This document shows positions 49,401-61,763 of a stretch of 64,000 bases of DNA, piece after piece. The translations under genes and the position numbers were made by a program. The stretch is from assembly GCF_958298935.1 (NCBI RefSeq), contig NC_084923.1, forward strand, positions 7,318,501 to 7,382,500, written 5' to 3'. The notes under the pieces were generated by a model. It made no database searches and was not told where the DNA came from. It saw only the letters and a program-made list of their open reading frames with translations. Within the stretch, counting starts at the first letter, position 1, and every line of letters begins with the position of its first letter. Source of the DNA: Phragmites australis (taxonomy: Eukaryota > Streptophyta > Magnoliopsida > Poales > Poaceae).

Positions 49401-49714
49401 TCAGCCTCGACAAAAGACCCGACCTCAAAAAGCGCAGTTCTTTCACGCACAGGCTCAAAAGAGCAGTTTCATGGCTGGGGAGGAAACCATCAAGCGACAC
49501 CAGAAAGAGGGAGGAGTATCATCTGACGGCCAAGGATGGGGACCTCCAGAGCAAGACGATGCTGCTCAACGGCGTCCCATTGGAACTGGGAGATGATGGC
49601 AGCGTTCCGGCCCTGGATCCGGTGCTTGTTGCTGTCGACTCGCCTGTATACCTAGCACCAACATCAATCGCCTTTGTTGTTCTACCAAAGTTTGAGGCTA
49701 AGGCTTGTTCTTAA
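46498..49714 (+). CDS. Heparanase-like protein, glycoside hydrolase family 79
   Basis: Nine coding exons (46498-46713, 46822-46858, 47001-47181, 47618-47766, 47915-48148, 48485-48674, 48773-48898, 48982-49081, 49325-49714) join in phase to 540 residues. Intron 7 uses a GC donor; the others are GT-AG. A signal peptide (LLLLALICLHAPRWASA, cut near residue 21) sends the protein to the secretory route. The WEFGNELSG motif places the acid/base at Glu197, and WVSESGG places the nucleophile at Glu315, both normal for GH79. CNYNQCPWG and RIRLGGSLQD are conserved plant heparanase-like landmarks. Plant relatives are thought to trim glucuronic acid-containing arabinogalactan proteins in the wall, so this activity is inferred from family. 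Length is normal and no damage is seen. Confidence 0.93.
48899..48981 (+). other. GC-AG intron of the GH79 gene
   Basis: The coding frame demands a junction after TACTACAG at 48898. The intron then starts GCAAGT instead of GT and ends TTATCAG at 48981. The codon AG/T restores Ser in front of ALLWHRLMG. The strong AG/GCAAGT context is the usual form of minor GC donors. Confidence 0.85.
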
Positions 49715-51193
49715 GCGTACTCTTTATGCAAACATGTTTGCTGCAGATGCCTTAGAATGTTCCATCCTCACATTTTGTGATAGAAATTGTACCGTCTATG
49801 GCAATTTTGCCTTATATTAACAGAAAGCAGTCCTGCCGAACTAATATCTTCTCCAATTTAACCTTATGAATGAACAAAAGACCCTTTGTTGAGGAGTGAT
49901 CTAGGAACTTAGACTCAAATCTCTTTTACAAAAGAAAACACTAAACAATATAAACATCCTACTCAGAAACCGCGAATAATTAAATTCAAATCACTGAAAA
50001 ACACTGAAATTTTAAGTTTGACCTGCAGAGTGAAATATTTAAATTTCGGAACTTGGACGCCCGACACATTAAGAAATATTTCCTTCTCTTGTCCAGGACT
50101 GTATCTTTGCTTTGAAGTATTCAAGCCCGAAATTTTAAAATAACAGTCTTTTTGTTGTTTATTGTGACACGCACGCGGTGTTTTCTTCAGTGAGGTAAAA
50201 GGCGAAAGCAAGCTCCCATCCTTGTCTACACAGACGATGTGGGACCATACTAAACGTCGCCGTGTGCTCATTCGCGTTCCGATTCGCCCGTTGCTCCGAT
50301 CCTCTCCCATTTTCACAGCCTAAACTCCGAGAGTAATACGTACCTCTCCAAAAAAATCGGAGAGGTATTAGTGGTGACTTGAGGATTGATCGTTCAGTAA
50401 CTGCAAACTAATTTAGGGTTGGTTAAATTTGGTAAAGAGTACAAAACATATTTGTCGACAATAGACGCAAAGGCATCTGACTTGGATCAAGGTGCAAAAT
50501 GCCAATTTACAAGCGGCTGACAAGAAATCGTCAAGAGTCCCGACTCTTCGTAGGCTCACAAGTTCATAACCATGGGAGCGCCATGCTTTTGTTCAGTGCA
50601 TCTGGATCTCTATTTCTGTCACACAGTTTAGTACAAATACACCTGAAAGAATTATCTGCACATTTTCAATATGTCAACAATTTGTAACAATATCCTGTAG
50701 GTTACTCACAAACAATGGCATCTCTACTACAATCATCGCCAACCTACCAAGCAACCACAAAACTAACAGAACAAAATTTTCAAGGACTATCAATAAGGAA
50801 AAAAGAATTAAATGGATGAAAAGCATATAAATTCTAGTGACCTCATAATATCCGCCTCCTTTCTTTGCCATGATCAATCAATCATTCAATCTTCTAGCCG
50901 GTCTGCTGCATTATTCTGCGATAAAGGATTTAGCCCAATCGCTGAGGGAGAGACTCGCACCAAGCTCCTTTTTCGCAGTTACAATATGGAAAAGAATGAT
51001 GCACCCATATGATACAGATGAAAAGAATCGTGTTCCCATATGATACAGATGAAAACTCTTGAGGTATTTGCATGCCGGTCAATGCAGGGGATGGTCAGAA
51101 GTGTATTCAGCGGTGATTGCTTTCGTCATTAACCAATATATATATTCCTATCCAACGGCAATCAGCCTCTCCAGCCAACAAATGAATCATGAA
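49715..51193. other. Intergenic region between convergent GH79 and GAUT genes
   Basis: This holds both 3' UTRs and about 1 kb of spacer. A short hairpin with ACCTCTCC pairing to GGAGAGGT lies near 50340-50375. Small open frames here have no domain. Confidence 0.5.
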
Positions 51194-54100
51194 CTATACT
51201 CCCTCGCTGTGTCCAGCATTTGTTGGAAGTCGCTCCTTGTCATATTGGGGCTCCAAAATATGGCAGTTTCTAACAAAGTCGTTGGAGTAATTGACATGCT
51301 TTGCCCAAAATGATTGTAGGTTTTTAAAAGCAATGTCTAGCCATGGCTTGCACTGGCCATTGTAATGGATAACTGCAGCCCTCCTGACACTCTCAATATC
51401 TGTCTTTTCCTGGTATCCTAAGCCAAGCAGGTGCCAAGATGGGTCTATACCATGCACATGACCCCTGAATGCTATAAGTGCAGGTGGTAAAGTACCGAAT
51501 TTCCAGAGAGTAAGACCAGATTTAAGATTCTGCAAAAGAGATTAAAATTATTATGAAGGCAAATAATGGCACCAACAAGTCTATCATGTTTTAGGCTTGG
51601 TGGCTAACTACTTTTCTATGCCTGGAAGAATATGTAAGCAAATGGTGAACAAAGCAGAATAGCAGAAAACGAAGGAAACTCACCTTTTACATTTAGACTT
51701 TCAGCTGGACTTATCCAGGAGATTGTTGAATTAAGAGTTCTTTTTTCAAGATTATGGAACACTGAACACAGTACAAAATCGGCATGCAAAATACCAGAAC
51801 ATATTCAAAGAACTATGGAGCATAGAATATGGCGGGGGTTTGGAGATTCTTGTGAGGGTAAAGGTAATTACCTCCTTCAACCAGAAATGATATGTATCCC
51901 TGATGTTTGTCTTCCTCCAAGCAGCCAGATCAAAGATATTCATCCCATATGCCCAAGCACATTCATCTGGGTCAAGACTCCGAGCTATCATGGGGTGAGT
52001 GAAGTTGAAATATGTCCTGAAACGCTTAGACATCACCCAGCTGTCTTCACCTCTGCACGTTTCCACAGCCCCATTCACCTTCCCTTCAAGACTGATTTCC
52101 CAAAGGGGAGACAAGTCATGCTGAACAACAATGTCATCATCGAGGAAGACAACCTTGTTGAGGTTCGGAAAGAGCTGGTTGAGAAAATGAGAACGGATCA
52201 GGTAAAAAAAAATTGAACATCGCAAAATGACACCTATAGTGTTTCACAATTTTACAAATTAACTTAAAAGTTGAAACGGTGCGGTTCATGCAACTCAATT
52301 ATTACCAGAATTGGACAAAAAGATAGTGGAAACTTAAAGAGAAGGGGGAATATGACAGCATGGCACATTTAAGCAGCAAGCACAAGTGTACAACCAACAA
52401 GTGGTAATCATCCAAAAAAAACAGAAACACACTTGATTGTCTTGATTTTAATCACATATAGAATGAAAACTAAACGTGCATCTTTATAGTGGGGTGGTTG
52501 GTGGGGTATCTATTCTAGCAGTTTCAGCATGCATTGCTTGAGAAAGAAGGATAGACCAGATCTAGTTGGTCAGTAACTGCAAAGGTCATACTGACTAATT
52601 CTGCATGCTCCGGCCCATACTAAAGGTATTCTCATAATCCCCTGGCGTTAAAAAAGAAGACGACAGAAGACTTGGCTTGCTTTGAAGGTTATTCAGTTCA
52701 AATTAAATGCAAATGTGAATATGTCGGATCAAAGTATATTCACTATGTTGGAGTTGGTTCGAGTATGTCCCACTTCATTTAACGGTATAAACTATCCCCT
52801 CCACTCCTCAGCTTTGTGCAAGAAAGCATGCAGCACAACATTTTGTGAGCTCAATTGATCAGCAGGAGACTTGAAGGCAACCAGCTACACAACCTAATGC
52901 CCTAGTGCAAAGATATGTAAAAAACCATGACCATAAGCTTGTCATGACCAGGCAATTTAGTTGACACATCAACACTGAAATGCTTAAACGGGTAAAACCA
53001 TTGAAAACCTTTGAAATACTAGACAAAGTACACCCACTTATGAATAGAGTTGCCGGAGCACATTCATTAAACCATAAATTGGAACAACTGTATAGTAAGT
53101 GTAACAGATAGAAAGCCAAAATAGAGGATGTTTCTGATGGAAACGCACCTCAGGCAAATAAATGCGGAGATGGTTTAGCAGGGATATGTATTTGGGGCTT
53201 CGAGCCTGCAGCTTTGAAGCAAGCACCCTAGGATTGTCAGTTGCACTGGAAACTGTTCCATGATCTCCATGATAGTGATTTCTGACTCCACGATGGTTTT
53301 CTATAGCCTCCAGTACTGGGACATTTTCTCTTGTCAACCAGTCAAACTGGTGAACACCTTTTACTTCAACTATCGCGGGTGATATAGAATTAAGAGCAAA
53401 CCATGAATGCATCCCTGGATATGTTTTCTTATCAGTAATAACATGAAAGACTACTTTCTCGGGCACTGAGGAAGATTGTACAGTTGAGCTGACAACAACT
53501 GAAGCAGCAAGAATGTTATCACTGGCTAGAATATAATGTTGGAAGGAGTTATCAGAAAGCAAAGGTAACAATTCCGGTGGTGGCAACTGTTTCCGTGCAT
53601 GAGCATTTGAGGAGTATTCATCAGTAAGGCGCAGAGACAGGCAATGGATTCCTTTGGGAATGGCAGTTGCAACATAATGTTTATACAGCTGTTCTGCCAA
53701 TCTTGACCTCTTGACCTCCTTATCCATGCTTTCCATCTGCAAGCAAAGCATATGTAACTAAAATACATGTTTAAAACACAACACAGTGCATTAAAGCAGC
53801 TTATTAGGAGTAAGAGCCATGAATAAAGCAGGGGCCAAGATCTTTTTAGTTGTATCTTGTGGGTTTCATCTCTAGCCTACCCAACTTGCTTGGGACAAAG
53901 GTGGTGGTGGTTGTTGTTGTTGTTGTTGTTGTAGCAGGGGCCAAGATCAATATTGTATTAAGCGGTGTACAACAAGCAATAATATACAATTATATGGAGA
54001 TGAGAACCACCGCTGAGAAAATGACCAACATAAAAAGGTATGTTAGCTTCAAGAAATGATAAATTTATACCAATACTTAAGTAAGTTATACCAGAAATGG

Positions 54101-56230
54101 TACAAATTTAATTATGTAATTGCCAGCTACTTCTGTAACTCTACTTTTTCAGCAATCATGTCTTACACTTTTCTTTTAAAAACAGAGCTCATGTCATTCC
54201 TTCAGAGAACATTTGGAAAGAAACTAAATGCATCATTAAGTTTTACGAAGCACAACACATGATGGGACCCTATGTGTCGTCACAGATTAGGGTGGAGTTC
54301 TCATGTATATGCCATTCTTGAACAAACTAACTATATGGCTATGCCCAGAAACACAAATAGTCCATACCATATTTGGGGCCACCAAATACACATCACAAAA
54401 ACCAATTCAGTTTTAGATGTTAGCTGCTCAAACGCTTATGCAACATTACAACTTTTTAAATTCGAATGCAACAGTGCAAGATTAAACAAGGAAAGTTAGT
54501 CCCATACCGTAGCTTTCAACCTAACAGCAAATGTCCTCGCATCGTAATGGTTATCCTTCATCTCCAAAAGAAAATCCCTGAATGATTCTGGTAACTTTTT
54601 ATCGGAAGGGAATTCCTCATTGTTAACTTGACCGAAAATTCTATACAGATCTTGCACCAGCCTCTGTCAAATTGAGTAAGAACGATAAATAAATTCTACT
54701 TTGTCTTTTAAGAAACAGTAAAAAAATATCATTCTTTAGTAACAAAGAAAAGTACAAGGAATTTAATAACTTACTGTAGAATCATCTCCCTGCCTACCAA
54801 GGAAACTAGGCCCTATTCGCCTCCCCAAGCAATCTGCAAAACACGATTACAAAGGTTACAACAACAGATGTTACAAGCTCTAAAATGTGAAGTTATTTCC
54901 GTAGGAAAAAAAAAAAAGTAACCGTAATAAAAGAGCCCATGTCTATACCCCAACTAGATAGCTTATGACCATACCAAATTTTACACACAGAACTTGAGAA
55001 ACATCTGCCAACATTCCACGTACCCTTGGAGCCTATTGGGCCAAGATCGAGTTGTAGCTGCTATTGGGTCACATTTTTTACCATGAAGCCCAAAACCTTG
55101 AGCCTTGAGTGGCAAAATCCCTTTTGTTTTGTTTAGGCTATTAGTACAAATGTACCTAGCTTCTGGCGATTAAGGTACTTGCCAAAACTGACGTTCCAAT
55201 TTTTTGCACAAAATCTAGGTGTGACTCCAGTAGAACTTCCTAAAAGCTATGGTGAAGAAGCAAAGCACTTTTACCTACAATTAATCAGTTGGCCAGGAGG
55301 GCATTGTTATATCCCTCTCACTTATATATCCGTCCCTTGATGCCCCAATAATCAATGAGGAGCAAAGAATTTGGAGTCCTGTTGACCAGGTACCGAGTTC
55401 CAACATATGATCGGTACATAGGGAAGAACTGGTAGTATCTTTCAGGGATCATTATGGTTTCTACAACAGTCTTGCAAGAATCAGATCAAAACTATAATAA
55501 GAAACTCTTCCAAAGCCAATACTGCAGCTGATACCACTAAATCCAGTTCCTCAATCTAACCAAAGTGATGGCTTAAAACTACAGAATATCAATCCCACAT
55601 TTTGGCCAATGCCAATCATATGCCTAAGATCCACAGATTTACTCACCTGGAAACTGAATCATAAACCCAATAGTCAACTCTCTTGATTTCAATTCAAATC
55701 AGCACATGTAATAAATGAGATCGCCCACGCTTGATACTTGAATCTAAGCTCATCGGCGAACAAATCACACGTTCTCGGCATGGAATCTAGACCAGAAGCA
55801 TCTCCACATTCCCACCGACACGGCGAAATCCTAGGCCCAAGGGCGCCGAGATCCGAGCTTTACCTCCCTAAACGCACCAAATCAACAACTCGACCCACCG
55901 CAACAAAAAAAAGGCCGCGAGATCGCGCCCGTCGATCTTACCGATGGAGGAGCACTTGCTTCCGCCGTCCTCGAGCGCCGGCACGGCGGCGAGGATGAAG
56001 GCGAACGGTAGGAGGCAGCCGAGCGCCACGACGGCCGGGAACGCCACCGCGCGCCAGTACCACCTGGAGCCCCACCACCCTCCCCCTCCTCCCCCGCCGC
56101 GCCGGCTCGCCCCCATCGGCGGCGGCGGCGGGGGCGGCTGCGGCGCGACGCGCACCTTCATGGAGTCGACGACGCCATTGCTGCTGGAGATGGTGATGCT
56201 GCGCATGCTCGGCGAGATCCGCAGCTGCAT
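51194..56230 (-). CDS. GAUT13/14: Galacturonosyltransferase, GAUT13/14-like (GT8)
   Basis: Six exons on the minus strand (56230-55942, 54833-54775, 54663-54508, 53736-53149, 52174-51872, 51529-51194) join in phase to 576 residues. The start MQLRISPSMRSITISSSNG is the family N-terminus. One membrane anchor at about 61-83 makes it a type II Golgi protein. The GT8 domain has the metal-binding FLDDDIVV (Asp376-378) and HYNGQCKPW (520-528), the latter a C-terminal motif of this family. GAUT enzymes add galacturonic acid from UDP-GalA to growing homogalacturonan, the backbone of pectin. Compared with the Arabidopsis proteins (about 530 residues), the extra length is mostly a Pro- and Gly-rich insert at 30-55. 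The gene converges on the GH79 gene 1.5 kb away. Confidence 0.93.
53843..53932 (+). mobile_element. 5'-truncated SINE (Au-like 3' end) in a GAUT intron
   Basis: A 90-bp insertion ends with CTAGCCTACCCAACTTGCTT, GGGACAAAG and a GGT/TTG trinucleotide tail, the wording of grass Au-type SINE 3' ends. The 16-bp AGCAGGGGCCAAGATC stands on both sides (53827-53842 and 53933-53948), a perfect target duplication. It lies in the intron between exons 3 and 4. The Pol III boxes are lost through 5' truncation. Confidence 0.85.
54834..55941 (-). other. First intron of the GAUT gene
   Basis: This is a 1.1-kb intron with a GTAAGA donor and a TTTGCAG acceptor. Nothing coding is recognised inside, and no clear transposon ends were seen. 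Confidence 0.7.
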
Positions 56231-56602
56231 CCTCCCCCTCCCCCGCCGACGGGAGCTCCGACTCCGGCAGACTAGGGTTCCGGCGACGGTGGCGGCGAGG
56301 CGGTGGCATTGGGCAGAGACATGCTAATCGCACGGGTGATACTAAAAGGGAAGAAAGCGAGAAAGAAAGGAAAGCAATAGCAATGCGCGTCGCCGCGTGC
56401 GAGGAGTGCGAATACAGGGCGGCGCGGGCGCCTATCGGCGAAATTGGCAGGGGATTTTGGGGGCGAGGGATTGGGGATTCTCCGGCTTCCGGGAGGCGGA
56501 CGGCTATGGCCTGTGGGTTGCTTGCTTTGCTTCTCCCCTTCCTCTTCGTCGGAGAGAGAGAAAGAGGAGAGAGACAGCAGGGAGGATTTTGTTTGGTTCT
56601 TA
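56231..56602 (-). promoter_or_regulatory. Leader and proximal promoter of the GAUT gene
   Basis: GC-rich sequence lies upstream of the start at 56230, with a GA/CT-rich stretch near 56548-56575 of the kind common in plant leaders. The transcription start is not visible. Long overlapping frames on both strands are compositional. Confidence 0.4.
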
Positions 56603-56869
56603 GACCATCTCCAACCATATTCCCTTCATTTCGTTCCCTTCCCGATTCACTTCTCCGTTCTCATTCCCTTTATTTCCTCTCATCTCCAACAGCTTCTCCT
56701 CGAGGGGAATCGCGAAGGGAAAAGAGAGAGAATCCCGTCCTGAAAGGAATGACTCTGGGAATCCCGTCGTGACGGGAACCGTGAAGGGAAACCGTTGGAG
56801 CGCTGAAGGGAACGAAAATCCCGTCGTGAAGGGATTTTGATCCCTGAAGGGAAACCGTTGGAGATGGTC
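56603..56869. mobile_element. Tourist-like MITE upstream of the GAUT gene (267 bp)
   Basis: The terminal inverted repeat GACCATCTCCAAC pairs perfectly with GTTGGAGATGGTC at the right end. TTA lies on both sides (56600-56602 and 56870-56872), the PIF/Harbinger signature. The inside repeats GAAGGGAA and CCCGTC motifs. It sits about 370 bp from the start codon. Confidence 0.85.
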
Positions 56870-56872
56870 TTA

Positions 56873-59689
56873 TGCTTCTCTCTCTTTCTTTTCATTTCCT
56901 TTTAAAAAATTGCTTTTCTTTCCTTTCTTTCTTTCTTTTAAAGAATTATGGTTTGATGTTTGATTTGGCGGGTTGGGTTTTTCGTCCTCTCTTGGGTGAT
57001 TTTGTTTAAAGCTTTCTGGTTCTCGGGATTGTATAGATGTTGGCGACTGGCGAGTGGTATTTTCCTTTTTAAGGATGATATGTTGTATTCATGATAGTTC
57101 TCCTACGGATGGAATGGTTTGGCTCAAAGAAAATGTTTAGTGTATGTTTGTGAATACATGACCGTATTTACATTTTGGATGTGCTATCGTGTCAACATTA
57201 ATTTTGGAACTTGTGCATATATGGATAATTTCATCAAAAGTGAGTATCTTTCTATTTCAAACAAAATTATTTTGTATCATCGTCTATGCTTAGTCTAAGA
57301 TTTTATTTGGTAAAGCTTTAGGTCTGAGATTTGTGTAGGTTTAAAGTTTTATAGTAAAATAAAGTGATTTAAATATATATTTTTAATCTAAAATGAGAAT
57401 AAGATATCCAAATCGAAGAGTCTTAATCTACTCATAGCTACAGCTTTAAAAAAATTTGAACCTAAAAATAACAACTCTAAAAGAAATTAAAGTTAGAACT
57501 CTACCAAACATGCTCCAAACATCCATTCTATTATATACCCGACTAAATATAATTGTTCATATCATCTCGTGGTACCATCAACTTTAATGTTGGTATTAAT
57601 CAAGCCAACCTTGCAGCTACAAGTATGCAACAGTGTGAGGTCAGCTTAGGCAAATTTTCCTTAAAAAGGATGGAATAAAAGTCTATCAGAAAAAACATAT
57701 ATCTATTCGCAAAAAAGGATAAAGAAAAACATCTATCTAAACACACACAAAAATATTAATAAACATACATATTTCAACATTGTGTCTATAATAATCCAAT
57801 GTTCCACAAAAGTGACGCTCCATGTGTTGAAATTAGTGACACTGAATCAGCAACATTTTCTAGCTGACTTTGCCCATATTGTGAGCACATCAGATAACGT
57901 GGCACACCACTCCATCTTCGTCTACATGTGCAGCTCAATGATCCACCCATGTAACTGAAAACTCGGCTGTTCATGCCATACCAACCCTATACTTCCCACA
58001 CCACCATCGCTCATTCCTGTCAGAGCAGGTGGAACTAAACAATCAAGGCTTGACACTGTCAACTTGACCCACCTGACAACAACTCTTCATCGACCGCAAA
58101 GAAAGAAACGGGCAACTCTTAATTTCTGCGTAACGATCCTTTAATATTTTCAATCCAATGGAACTTCTCCATCATATGAAAAATGTGAGGATTGCTGGGA
58201 GAGAACATAATAATATTAATAAAAGCTGAGGATTTTTGCACCGACAGATTTCGCTCTTGAGTTCAACGGTCTGGAGGAGCTCAAATTGACTTGTGAATTC
58301 GCATCGATCGAGGCTGCCAATTGACATGTGAAGGAACTTCTCACCTAAGATTTTTGCAGGTATATATTTATTTTTGTCCTTTGATATTTGACCAGTAACT
58401 GATGTTTAAGTGCTTAAACAGTGATTGCTTTGCTCTGTAATCAAACTAGACGATCGGGGTTGAACAAGGTTGACCAAAGAAGTACTCCATTTTGAAAAAT
58501 CGACCACATTGCCTGTGAAATTTATTTCACCATAGTTAAAAAATTTTGTGGCATTCATTTGTAACGGTCCCATTTGGAACGTAATAATTTTGTAGAAAAC
58601 AGTATAATTCCCACACGAATTTAGTAAAATGCCAACATTTCAAACGGGGTTTGATGTTACTAACAAAATTGGACGCCCAATATAAATACAATTATGAAAG
58701 TAAGATTTTACTGATTGACATGCATGTCTTCTCTCACTGCTTACAGCTGCGGTGCAGTGCAGGCGTTAGTGCCCAAAGAGGCCTCTGCGGTCTATAGAAG
58801 TGACGTCTACATGACTGCACGGGATCTAAACCCTCTGAATTCATCCCGTTGAAATCAGAGTTGAACAATTTTTGAGGAGATGAACAATATTCCGATGTTA
58901 AATATTGTAGCAATAATGGTGTAGTGATTTTTTCTATTTACAAAATCACTGTAGTATCAAATCATGTCCATCTATCTGCGACCCACTCGGAAGACCCCAT
59001 TCCGACTGCACGGCTACACCTGCTTACATACTACACGGTGACACGCCTGCACCTGCCTGTGGCACAAATACGCTCTGACAAATAAAAGAAAGAAGGAAAC
59101 GAACTAGATATTTTCGTTGCTTTAAAATACTGAGATTATGCAGCCATATGCTGCTGATGCAGGGTTGGTGGGTGCAGACACCAAAGTGCACGTTCCTCCG
59201 TTTCCGAGCACTCAGATCTGCCGGCTAATCAGACCGGCGAGCTAACCACGTGCTCCCGGCATGAAATACAGCGCCGCCTGCCTTGTTTAGTACCCCATGC
59301 ATGCAGCTGCAGTACACCGTTTCTTTCTTGTTTCTAGCTTTGTGCCTGCTCTTGGTTAAGCACCCCAATGGCCAGGCCTCTCCAGTTAAGCTAATCTAGT
59401 TCTGCTCTACTCCCTGCTGCTTAATTACTGGATTAATAAGTTCTCAATGGTGTAAGTGCATTGGCCTTGTGATCTTGAACAAGCGGTGCTGGGTCCTTGC
59501 TTTCAGTGAACTTTCTTTTGGGAGGGAGAGAATCGAGTATCTCAATGGCATGGACTGAATTCAATACGGGTGTGATTGTTATTTGTATATACTATATACG
59601 TAGATCGTGAGGAAGTAGATTGAGTAAAATTATATTTTTTTTCAAAAAATGTTTGATAAAAAAATTGGTAATGTTGTAAGAGGAGGATG
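56873..59689. other. Intergenic DNA with a probable MITE at about 57300-57515
   Basis: At 57305-57515 TTTTATTTGGTAAAGCTTTA faces AACTCTACCAAACATGC at the other end, a form common in Tourist-like MITEs. The target duplication is unclear. The rest is AT-rich, and no gene is supported. Confidence 0.4.
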
Positions 59690-60255
59690 AATCATGACCT
59701 AAATCTAAATGGCTAAAAAAAATTATAAAATAAATCTATATCAATTTCTATCTAAATGTAATATAGATTTATTTAGTATGTCTATTCTACCGCTCAAAAA
59801 TATATAGTCAATCATAGCAAACTACTCTATAAAGTTAAATATGCAAAAATGGATTGCAAGTATGTAAATATGGAAACATAAATATGGTAGAGAGAGCAAA
59901 CTCAGCATAAGAGATTTTATCTCGTGGTATCGATAGTATAAATATTACCACTAATCCATATTAGAGCGTCCACTTAGGCTATAGCTCTCGGATAGTATTC
60001 GGTCACGCCCCTCGAGCCACCTAGGGCTCAAGTAGATTGAGTCATCAAGCCACCAAAATAAGACTTCACCACAAACCTCTCTTTCGGTCACTTACCATCG
60101 TTTTTACTTTGGAGTTTGAGCCACCAAGTCAAAAGTCTCTGTGTCCCCGTACAAGAGTCTTACCGCCACTCTACACCAAATCGGAGGGTCAACAAGTATG
60201 AGCCACAAATGCCTAAAGTGCCAATAAATTACCAAAACTCTAAGATGCTGACATA

Positions 60256-61763
60256 TGAATGTACGAGATGTCGGCTAGAGGGGGGTGAATATGCGTTTTC
60301 TGAAATTTAAAAACTTCACAGTGGACTAAAATGTCTGGATACTCCAGGTAAGTCCAGAGATTCTGAGTTATACAGACTTAGATACTCCGAGTGAACCTGG
60401 ATACTTTGACCTGATCAGGAAATCAAAAAACTGAGAACTTTTAAGCAAACCAAATTTAGTCTATGAGTTACCATATGTTCTAATAGATGTCCAAAGACCT
60501 ATTGATCAACAACTTGCAACAAAACACTCACAAGCAAATAGATCAGGGCAAATCGCCAAAATCAACTAGAACAAGAAAGTGTGCACAAAGTAAAGGAGAC
60601 AAGAATTTATATCCCGAAGTTCGGCCACTCCACAAAGAAGTGCCTACGTCTCCGTTGAGGAGCTCACAAAGAGCCGGATCTCTTTCAACCATTTTCTCAC
60701 CCAAGCGACCACCAAGATCAAACTAGGGTTGCTTACCCAAATCGTTTGGGTAATATAAACTTCCCGAGACACTCCACAAGCTTAGGTGCTCTCTGGGCGA
60801 CGCCTAACCGTTTAGGAGCTCAAAGCTCCAAGAGTAAAGAACGTGGATCAACGGCTTAGTGATGAACTCAAGTGCTCAAGATTGGATTTAATCTCACTAG
60901 CTCTTTAATCTCACTCTCCCAACCCTACTCTACAATCTTTAAAGATTTAAGGCTTTAGAGGAGTTAGAAGGGCTATTGAATGGCTATAAATGAGTTTGTC
61001 TACGAGTAGCTTAGCAGAAAATAAAGGAGGGATGAGGGGGTATTTATACCCACCCTCTCAAAACTAGTCGTTACTGTGCTTTTTAAACTGACCCGGAGTA
61101 TCCGAATCAACCTAGAGACTCCGGGTTGGCACACAACGCACAGTGTAAAGCCTGTCTGGAACTCAACCCGGAGGGTCCGGATGAACACAGAACCTCCGGA
61201 GTATCCGAGTCAACTCGGAGACTCCGGGTTAAACATTTAGGTGCAAACCAAGACTCTCTGCCTGAGAGAAGTCCGGAGACTCCGGTCACGTGGAGTATCC
61301 GGGCTAATCCGGAAACTCCGGGTTAAAACAATATACCTATTCCGAGAGCTCAGCTTGGAGCTCCACCCGGAGACTCTAAGTTGTTGTCCAGAATCCGGAG
61401 TATCCGGCCTAACCCGAAGACCCCGGGTTCAGACAAGACAGAATTTTCTCGGCGTCTGTGGATTATTCTGTCTCTCAATTTTTGGTTCTACAGGAATATT
61501 ATGAGCACTGAGACACCAAAAAAACTATCAATACGCGTCCCTCTTGATAGAACGACATTCCTAAACTCAAATTCGAAAAATAAAGCGAATTAAAACCTAC
61601 TAAGCAACTATATGCCGATTCTCTTTTCTTTTGAGGGATATCATCGTCGTTTAACTTCTCCATCGAGATTAAAACCTGTACATAACCTCAATAAACATAT
61701 TAGTCCCTTAATCATTTGTCATCGATTAGCCAAAACTCACATAGGGGCCTAGATGCATTTTCA
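60256..61763 (-). mobile_element. Solo LTR, 1,508 bp, inserted in copy B
   Basis: On the minus strand it starts TGAAAATGCATCTAGGCCCC and ends CATCTCGTACATTCA, wording common to a widespread grass gypsy LTR group. The flanks are ACATA (60251-60255) and ACGTA (61764-61768), one mismatch. Copy A keeps GACGTA at the matching uninterrupted site near 21119, which supports ACGTA as the original target. A TATA box on the minus strand lies near 61040-61051 (GGTATAAATACC). Repeats of CCGGAGACTCCGG and CCGGAGTATCCGG fill the right half. Confidence 0.88.
61080..61430. repeat. Palindromic CCGGA-N-TCCGG repeats in the LTR
   Basis: Short palindromes such as CCGGAGACTCCGG, CCGGAGTATCCGG and AGACTCCGGGTT recur roughly every 30-40 bp. 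They form a scattered array upstream of the LTR start side. The older copies A and B carry a similar array built on CCGGATGATCCGG instead. Confidence 0.7.

Noticed and set aside
55938..56618. 226-codon minus frame across the GAUT first exon
   Set aside because: It is out of frame with the clear GAUT protein and Arg/Pro-rich. It is a shadow of GC-rich exon and leader sequence.
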